NCBI GenBank assembly: GCA_028040005.1
Contig: JAOFKK010000029.1
Coordinates: forward strand, 1 to 11,411
Origin: Rickettsiales bacterium
GTDB lineage: Bacteria; Pseudomonadota; Alphaproteobacteria; Rickettsiales; UBA1997
Length of the DNA stretch: 11,411 bases
Direction: 5' to 3'
The stretch's first letter is position 1, and the number at the start of each line of letters is the position of its first letter. Made by a program: the position numbers and the translations under genes. Shown here piece after piece: positions 6,322 to 11,411 of this stretch. Under the pieces are notes generated by a model, which saw only the letters and a list, made by a program, of their open reading frames with translations, was not told the DNA's origin and did not search any database.

Positions 6322-8415
6322 ATGTCAAGAAAAGTAGCTATTGAAAAATATCGTAATATTGGGATTATGGCCCATATTGATGCAGGTAAAACAACAACAA
6401 CGGAAAGAGTTCTATATTACACAGGTAAATCACATAAAATTGGTGAGGTTCATGAGGGTGATGCCACAATGGATTGGATGGAGCAAGAGCAAGAAAGGGG
6501 CATTACAATTACCTCAGCTGCTACAACTTGTTTTTGGAAAGATCACAGAATTAATATTATTGACACTCCAGGTCACGTTGATTTTACTATTGAAGTAGAA
6601 AGATCTTTAAGAGTTCTCGATGGTGCTGTTGCTGTTTTTGATGCTGTAGCTGGTGTTGAGCCACAATCAGAAACTGTTTGGAGGCAAGCTAATAAATATA
6701 AAGTTCCTAGAATGTGTTTTGTCAATAAAATGGACAGAACTGGGGCGAATTTTTGGAGATGCGTTGAAATGTTCAAAAAAAGACTTTCTGCTAACCCATT
6801 ATTATTACAAATTCCAATTGGTGATGGCGCTGAATATGGTGGCTTAATTGATCTTTTAAAGATGAAGTCTGTTGCTTGGGAGGATGAATCTATGGGTGCT
6901 GATTATGCTTTAAAAGATATCCCTGCCGATTTACAAGAAAAAGCTGAAGAATATCGTAATATTTTAATTGAAACTGTAGTAGAGCAGGATGATGATATTA
7001 TGGAAAAATATCTTGGCGGTGAAGAAGTTTCTGAAGAAGAATTAAAAAAATGTATCAGAAAAGGTACAATTGCTGGTGATTTTGTTCCAGTTTTAAACGG
7101 TACGGCTTTTAAAAATAAAGGTGTTCAAACCTTACTTGATGCTATTGTTGATTATCTTCCTAGTCCAGTTGATATTGAGTCTGTAACTGGTGAAAAATTA
7201 GATTCAGGTGATGAAATTCAAATCAGATATGATGATAAATTATTCTCTGGCCTAGCATTTAAAATCATGACCGACCCTTTTGTTGGTTCATTAACTTTTG
7301 TTAGAATTTACTCAGGTACTTTAGAGGGTGGAACTGGTGTTGTTAATACCATTAAAAATTCTAAGGAAAGAATTGGTCGTATGCTTTTAATGCATGCCAA
7401 TAATAGAGAAGATATTAAAATTGCTCATTCTGGTGATATTATTGCAATTGCTGGCCTAAAAAACACTACAACTGGTGAAACTTTAGCTGATCCTGATAAT
7501 AAAATTATCTTGGAAAAGATGGAATTTCCTGAGCCGGTTATTGAAGTTTCGGTTGAGCCAAAATCAACTGCAGATCAAGAAAAAATGAGTATTGCTCTTC
7601 AAAGATTAGCTTCAGAAGATCCATCGCTTCGTATTGAAAGTGATGAAGAATCTGGACAAACCATTCTTAAAGGTATGGGTGAGTTACATCTTGAGATCAT
7701 TGTTGATAGGATGCAAAGAGAATTTAAGGTTGATGCTAATATTGGTAAACCAAAAGTTGCTTATAGAGAGACCTTTACTAAGCCAGTAGAAGTTGAATAT
7801 GTCCATAAAAAACAATCTGGTGGTGCTGGTCAATTTGCTAAGGTTAATATGACATTTGAGCCAATTGCTGATAATGATAATGATGAGGAGGAAACTCTAG
7901 ATTATGAATTTGAAAGCAAAATTGTTGGTGGTAGAGTTCCTAGGGAATATATACCGGGTGTTGAAAAAGGTGTTATTTTTGCCAAGCAAAATGGTGTTTT
8001 AGCGGGTTTTCCTGTTGTTAAGATTAAAGCTATTTTAACCGATGGCGCTTATCATGATGTTGATTCTAGTGTTTTGGCTTTTGAAATTGCTGCAAGAGCT
8101 GCCTTTAGAGATGCTATGTCACAAGCAAATCCTGTACTTTTGGAGCCTTTAATGAAGGTTGAAGTTATTACTCCAGAGGAATATATGGGTGATGTAATTG
8201 GAGATATTAGTTCAAGAAGAGGTCAAATTGCTAATTTAGAAGCTAGAGATGATGTGCAAGTTATTACTGCCAAGGTTCCTTTGGGTCAAATGTTTGGTTA
8301 TGTTAATAATTTAAGATCTTTATCTCAAGGTAGAGCTCAATATACTATGGTATTTGATTCTTACAGTGCAGTTCCTGAAAATGTTGCTGAAGAAATTAAA
8401 GCTGAAAGATCTTAA
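6322..8415 (+). CDS. fusA: Translation elongation factor G (EF-G)
   Basis: EF-G is the GTPase that drives ribosomal translocation and, with RRF, ribosome recycling. The product is 697 residues, matching the family length of about 690-705. The G domain shows G1 AHIDAGKT at 17-24, the switch I Thr62 in RGITI, G3 DTPGH at 81-85 with catalytic-type His85, and G4 NKMD at 135-138. Domain IV is intact, including DGAYHDVDSS at 574-583 with tip His578. I chose the ATG at 6322 because MSRKVAIEKYRNIGI aligns without gaps to the EF-G N-terminus. An in-frame TTG at 6316 would add two residues without support. No Shine-Dalgarno precedes it. The gene is not preceded by rpsL-rpsG or followed by tuf as in the usual str operon: upstream is a divergent surface-protein gene and downstream a convergent comM. 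Codons 624-697 lie in the inverted repeat and recur at the end of the chimeric tyrS ORF. Confidence 0.98.
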   Translation: MSRKVAIEKYRNIGIMAHIDAGKTTTTERVLYYTGKSHKIGEVHEGDATMDWMEQEQERGITITSAATTCFWKDHRINIIDTPGHVDFTIEVERSLRVLDGAVAVFDAVAGVEPQSETVWRQANKYKVPRMCFVNKMDRTGANFWRCVEMFKKRLSANPLLLQIPIGDGAEYGGLIDLLKMKSVAWEDESMGADYALKDIPADLQEKAEEYRNILIETVVEQDDDIMEKYLGGEEVSEEELKKCIRKGTIAGDFVPVLNGTAFKNKGVQTLLDAIVDYLPSPVDIESVTGEKLDSGDEIQIRYDDKLFSGLAFKIMTDPFVGSLTFVRIYSGTLEGGTGVVNTIKNSKERIGRMLLMHANNREDIKIAHSGDIIAIAGLKNTTTGETLADPDNKIILEKMEFPEPVIEVSVEPKSTADQEKMSIALQRLASEDPSLRIESDEESGQTILKGMGELHLEIIVDRMQREFKVDANIGKPKVAYRETFTKPVEVEYVHKKQSGGAGQFAKVNMTFEPIADNDNDEEETLDYEFESKIVGGRVPREYIPGVEKGVIFAKQNGVLAGFPVVKIKAILTDGAYHDVDSSVLAFEIAARAAFRDAMSQANPVLLEPLMKVEVITPEEYMGDVIGDISSRRGQIANLEARDDVQVITAKVPLGQMFGYVNNLRSLSQGRAQYTMVFDSYSAVPENVAEEIKAERS

Positions 8416-8473
8416 TATTTTTTTGACTTATATTTATAGATTACGCCATAGGACAAAATTATTTTGTAAAATT

Positions 8474-8503
8474 CTAACCTTCTACTTATCATTAGAAGGT
8501 TAG
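8474..8503 (-). terminator. Hairpin terminator between convergent fusA and comM (right copy)
   Basis: This is the same 10-bp stem and 10-base loop as at 2909-2938, lying in the 104-base gap between the fusA stop (8415) and the comM stop (8520). The U-tract is better in the comM direction. As it is the only hairpin of note between the two genes, it probably also ends fusA transcripts. Confidence 0.65.
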
Positions 8504-8519
8504 GAAAATATATTTATCA

Positions 8520-10016
8520 CTAAATATTTGACCTATAGGCAATTGCCTCAGATAAGTGATTTTCTTCAATTTTTTTACTATTTTCTAAATCAGCAATTGT
8601 TCTTGATACCTTTAATATTCTTGAAAAGCCACGCATTGAAATATCCATCTTTTTCATTGCTTTTTCAATTAAGTTACGATTTTTACCAGTAAAATCAAAA
8701 GTTTTTTCAATTTCTTTACTACTATTATTGCTATTTAATTTGCCCGATCTTTGATATTGAATATTTTGAGCATTTTTAACTCTTTTTATAATATTTAATG
8801 AATCTTCCTCTTCTTGATCATAGTCATTATGGTTAAAAATATTAATTTGGGGTACATTAATAACAATATCCATACGATCTAATATAGGGCCAGAAATTTT
8901 TGCTTGATAATCCTTGCCGCATTGTGGTGCTCTGTTACATGATTTATTTTCATTACCTAAATAGCCACAGCGACAAGGATTCATAGCAGCAATTAATTGA
9001 AAATTAGCAGGGTAAGTAATATGGGAATTAGCTCTAGAGATGGTAACAATATTATCTTCAATTGGCTGACGTAGAGAATCTAAAACTTGACGAGGAAATT
9101 CTCCCAATTCATCTAAAAATAGCACCCCATTATGAGCAAGAGAAATTTCTCCCGGTTTGGTTTTCATGCCGCCACCAACCATAGCAGGCATTGAGCAAGA
9201 GTGATGCGGAGCGCGAAATGGGCGATTGGTAATTAATTGACCATTACTAATATTGCCAGAAATGCTATTAATCATATTAACTTCCAGCATTTCTTCAATT
9301 GTTAATTCTGGTAAAATACCTGTTAATCTTGATGCAATCATTGATTTACCTGAACCTGGGGGACCAATCATTAACATATTGTGACCACCAGATGCTGCTA
9401 TTTCTAAGGCTCTTTTAGCTCTTTTTTGCCCCTTAACCTCAGACATGCAAGGATATATTGGTTTTTTTTGATTAAAATTAGCTTCAGGACGAGATAAAAT
9501 TTGCGTTCCTTTAAAATGATTAATTAATTGTAGTAGATTATCTGGCGCTAAAATATCAATATCGTCAGAAGCATATATTGCTTCGGGGCCAGATTTTTCA
9601 GGACATATTAAGTTGCTTTCAAATTCATTAGCAGTAATTGCTGCTGACAAAATACCATTAACAGCTTTTATCTTTCCATTGAGCGATAATTCACCAAGGC
9701 AATAATAATTTTGAAGTTGTGATTTATCGATTATGTTCATTTCAGCCAATAGCCCTAGAGTAATTGGTAAATCAAAATGACTACCTTCTTTTTCAAGATC
9801 AGCAGGGGCCAGATTAACTGTAATTCTTTGTGGGGGAATGTTAAGACCTATGGAATTAATTGCAGCGCGAACCCTTTCACGCGATTCAGCTAAAGCTTTA
9901 TCTGGCAAGCCAACAATATTAAAAATCTGCTGCGTACCTGAGGCAATTTTAACTTCAACATCGACAGGGATGGCTTTAATTCCAATAAAAGTAAAGGTTT
10001 TGACGGTGGCTACCAT
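8520..10016 (-). CDS. comM: ComM/YifB-family AAA+ ATPase (Mg-chelatase-like), right-arm copy
   Basis: This 498-residue protein is identical to the one encoded at 1396-2892: an S5/Lon-like N-terminal domain, an AAA+ core with Walker A GPPGSGKS (218-225), Walker B VLFLDE (298-303), sensor-1 Asn346, a four-cysteine cluster (348, 350, 360, 366) and the Mg-chelatase C-terminal domain. This copy is probably the native one, convergent with intact fusA and downstream of sodC on the same strand. The family role is branch migration during natural transformation and homologous recombination. I see no other competence gene here, so its use in DNA uptake by this organism is not shown. An internal promoter at 10057-10085 suggests it is transcribed independently of the SDR-sodC pair. 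Confidence 0.96.
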   Translation of the reverse strand: MVATVKTFTFIGIKAIPVDVEVKIASGTQQIFNIVGLPDKALAESRERVRAAINSIGLNIPPQRITVNLAPADLEKEGSHFDLPITLGLLAEMNIIDKSQLQNYYCLGELSLNGKIKAVNGILSAAITANEFESNLICPEKSGPEAIYASDDIDILAPDNLLQLINHFKGTQILSRPEANFNQKKPIYPCMSEVKGQKRAKRALEIAASGGHNMLMIGPPGSGKSMIASRLTGILPELTIEEMLEVNMINSISGNISNGQLITNRPFRAPHHSCSMPAMVGGGMKTKPGEISLAHNGVLFLDELGEFPRQVLDSLRQPIEDNIVTISRANSHITYPANFQLIAAMNPCRCGYLGNENKSCNRAPQCGKDYQAKISGPILDRMDIVINVPQINIFNHNDYDQEEEDSLNIIKRVKNAQNIQYQRSGKLNSNNSSKEIEKTFDFTGKNRNLIEKAMKKMDISMRGFSRILKVSRTIADLENSKKIEENHLSEAIAYRSNI

Positions 10017-10056
10017 AATATTAGTTAGTAAATATAATTAATAATAACTAATTTAT

Positions 10057-10085
10057 ATTATATATTTAATTAAGCAAGTAAGCAA
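10057..10085 (-). promoter_or_regulatory. Predicted sigma70-type promoter of comM (right copy)
   Basis: This mirrors 1327-1355: TTGCTT, 17 bases, then TATAAT on the - strand, ending about 40 bases before the comM start codon at 10016. Confidence 0.6.
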
Positions 10086-10087
10086 TT

Positions 10088-10567
10088 TTACTCAATTATG
10101 CCAATGACACCTGTGGCAATTCTTTTTCCTGAATTAATAAATTTAGAATATTTTTTACTTCCCATTTTGGCGTGGATTACCATTGATCTTCCTGCAATTT
10201 CATCAATTGTTAAATTTTCAAGAAAATCTTGATATTTACTATTTTTGGAAATTCTTTTAACATTGCCTAAATTGCCAATAATTTGATCACCTTCATCATA
10301 GCCTTTTCCATAATAATGCGCTCCCGTTCCCGAACCGTCATTTTTTGTTACATCACCATTAGCATGAATATGAAAAGCATGCAATTTGCGATTAAGATTC
10401 TCAAATTCAGCCTCTAATAGAACGCCGTTTTTTTCTTGCTTTAAATATATAATGCCAGAAATTTTTGACCCTTTAACTGGCTCCATTTTGGCAATTGCTT
10501 TTTGATATTTACCTTGAATGCAAGATGTGCAAAATAATAATAACAGAAGTAAAAGATATTTTTTCAT
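10088..10567 (-). CDS. sodC: Cu-only-like superoxide dismutase lipoprotein (right-arm copy)
   Basis: This is identical to the 159-residue product of 845-1324 and is probably the native copy. A lipoprotein-type signal ends at Cys16. The SodC fold keeps copper-ligand equivalents His66, His68, His84 and His132 and the guiding Arg149. The 13 residues between His84 and Gly98 contain no histidine, so the canonical zinc site is absent, and both disulfide cysteines are replaced. Canonical SodC converts superoxide to hydrogen peroxide and oxygen in the periplasm. With only the copper site, activity is still possible, as in known Cu-only SODs, but is not certain. Its start codon overlaps the SDR stop, so the two are very likely one transcriptional unit. 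Confidence 0.9.
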   Translation of the reverse strand: MKKYLLLLLLLFCTSCIQGKYQKAIAKMEPVKGSKISGIIYLKQEKNGVLLEAEFENLNRKLHAFHIHANGDVTKNDGSGTGAHYYGKGYDEGDQIIGNLGNVKRISKNSKYQDFLENLTIDEIAGRSMVIHAKMGSKKYSKFINSGKRIATGVIGIIE

Positions 10568-11337
10568 TGTTCTTTTTTTGAATATTTAGGTAAGTTAGAA
10601 AATATATAGTCTGACAATTTAATTGGTAAGGATGTTATTAATAAAATTAATTTATATAATGGCCAAGGAAAGGCGATTCGAGATTTATTTTTATCTAAAC
10701 CTTTTCTGATAATTTTTGCTGCCTTATAGGGATTCATTAAAAATGGCATCGGAAAATCATTAAGATCCGTAAGTGGGGTTTTGATATATCCAGGACAAAT
10801 AATATTAACTTTAATATTAAATTTTGCTAATTTTAACCTTAATCCTTCACCAAAAATCCTAATATAAGCCTTACTAGCACTGTAAGATTCAGACCCTGCA
10901 ACAGCTTTAAAAGAAGCAAGTGATGACATTAATGCAATTTGTCCATATTTTTGCTTCATCATAATTCTTTGAGCTGGAATTATAAAATTTAAAACACCTT
11001 TGATATTAATATCGATTAATTCTTCAATTTGATCTTCCTTTTCAATATCTGATATTTTATTTGCCGAAATGCCAGCATTGGCAATTACCAAATCAATATT
11101 ATCTTTTTTACTTATTTTATCAAAAAATTGTGATATTTGCTCTTTTTCTCTAACATCAACTGCAAAAATCTCTGTTTTTGCGCCTTTTTTTTGACAAATT
11201 TTAGCAATTTTTTTTAATCTATCAAGATTTCTTGCAATTAAGAATAATTTTACACCTCTATTAGCATATTCTTTAGCTAATGCAAAGCCAATACCGCTAT
11301 TTGCACCTGTAATTAATATTGTTTTATAATTATCCAT
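10564..11337 (-). CDS. SDR-family NAD(P)-dependent oxidoreductase (right-arm copy)
   Basis: This is identical to the 257-residue product of 75-848 and is probably the native copy. Classical SDR motifs are present: TGANSGIG (10-17), NAG (87-89), Ser138/139, Tyr152 and Lys156. It is the first gene of a two-gene unit with sodC (4-base overlap). Only 74 bases precede its start before the window ends, so its promoter and true upstream neighbour are unknown. The substrate is not predictable. Pairing with an envelope SOD hints at a redox or lipid/cell-envelope context, but that is only proximity. Confidence 0.93.
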   Translation of the reverse strand: MDNYKTILITGANSGIGFALAKEYANRGVKLFLIARNLDRLKKIAKICQKKGAKTEIFAVDVREKEQISQFFDKISKKDNIDLVIANAGISANKISDIEKEDQIEELIDINIKGVLNFIIPAQRIMMKQKYGQIALMSSLASFKAVAGSESYSASKAYIRIFGEGLRLKLAKFNIKVNIICPGYIKTPLTDLNDFPMPFLMNPYKAAKIIRKGLDKNKSRIAFPWPLYKLILLITSLPIKLSDYIFSNLPKYSKKEQ

Positions 11338-11411
11338 TTTAAATAATTTTGCTGTAAAGAAATACTATTATTGTCATTTCTTTTATTAAAATTCAAGTGT
11401 TTATACCATTT

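Larger units (their letters stand above)
8192..11411. repeat. Right arm of the 3,220-bp inverted repeat
   Basis: This arm is the reverse complement of 1-3220. It is inferred to be the native copy because the fusA gene that enters it is full length and in frame through the arm boundary at 8192, whereas the gene crossing the other boundary is cut. The arm contains no transposase, integrase or recognisable mobile-element ends, and no target-site duplication is visible. Confidence 0.97.

Noticed and set aside
6573..6776. Small ORFs on the opposite strand or other frames inside fusA and tyrS
   Set aside because: They lie wholly inside strongly conserved coding sequence and their translations look like nothing known.
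1..11411. Composite transposon or invertible cassette with long inverted arms
   Set aside because: There is no transposase, recombinase, insertion-sequence end or target-site duplication in either arm or the core.
1..11411. Missed-adapter palindrome from long-read sequencing
   Set aside because: Such artefacts fold back with almost no spacer. Here the arms are separated by about 5 kb of unique sequence with a microhomology junction.

Overview
The window is an AT-rich bacterial segment of 11,411 bases dominated by one structure: a very large inverted repeat. Bases 1-3220 and 8192-11411 appear to be exact reverse complements (position x pairs with 11412-x). They flank a single-copy core of about 5 kb. 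The predicted proteins of the two arms are identical, and every non-coding stretch I compared by eye also matched. The repeat pairs from the first base of the window to the last, so its outer limits are set by the window or contig ends and not by a visible biological boundary.

Layout. The left arm carries an SDR oxidoreductase, a SodC-like lipoprotein and the AAA+ protein ComM on the + strand, then the last 74 codons of fusA on the - strand. The core carries the first 245 codons of tyrS (-), a 725-residue secreted LamG/BspA-type protein (-) and most of fusA (+). The right arm carries the fusA 3' end (+), then comM, sodC and the SDR gene on the - strand. The right-hand fusA/comM junction looks native, because fusA is full length and ends just before a hairpin terminator. 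The left-hand junction looks derived. TyrRS is cut inside its KMSKS loop and continues in frame into the C-terminal tail of EF-G, at a 6-base shared sequence (ATGGGT). This is the form expected from a fold-back template switch, either an amplification or assembly chimera (typical of multiple displacement amplification) or, less likely, a real inverted duplication. The genes of the left arm should therefore not be counted as a second genomic copy without independent evidence.

The organism is probably a Gram-negative with a small, AT-rich genome. EF-G and TyrRS look proteobacterial, and an alphaproteobacterium of a reduced lineage (Rickettsiales-like or similar) is my best guess, but this is inference. 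The underlying unique content is about 8.2 kb: tyrS (partial), the LamG/BspA gene, fusA, comM, sodC and the SDR gene. It is mostly housekeeping: translation (TyrRS, EF-G), DNA uptake/recombination (ComM), envelope redox (SodC-like) and one exported adhesin-like protein. Points beyond the repeat: the SodC has lost its zinc ligands and disulfide cysteines but keeps the copper ligands; fusA stands alone instead of in the str operon, with a perfect palindrome just upstream of its start; and none of the six genes has a recognisable Shine-Dalgarno sequence. I found no CRISPR, tRNA, rRNA or transposase.
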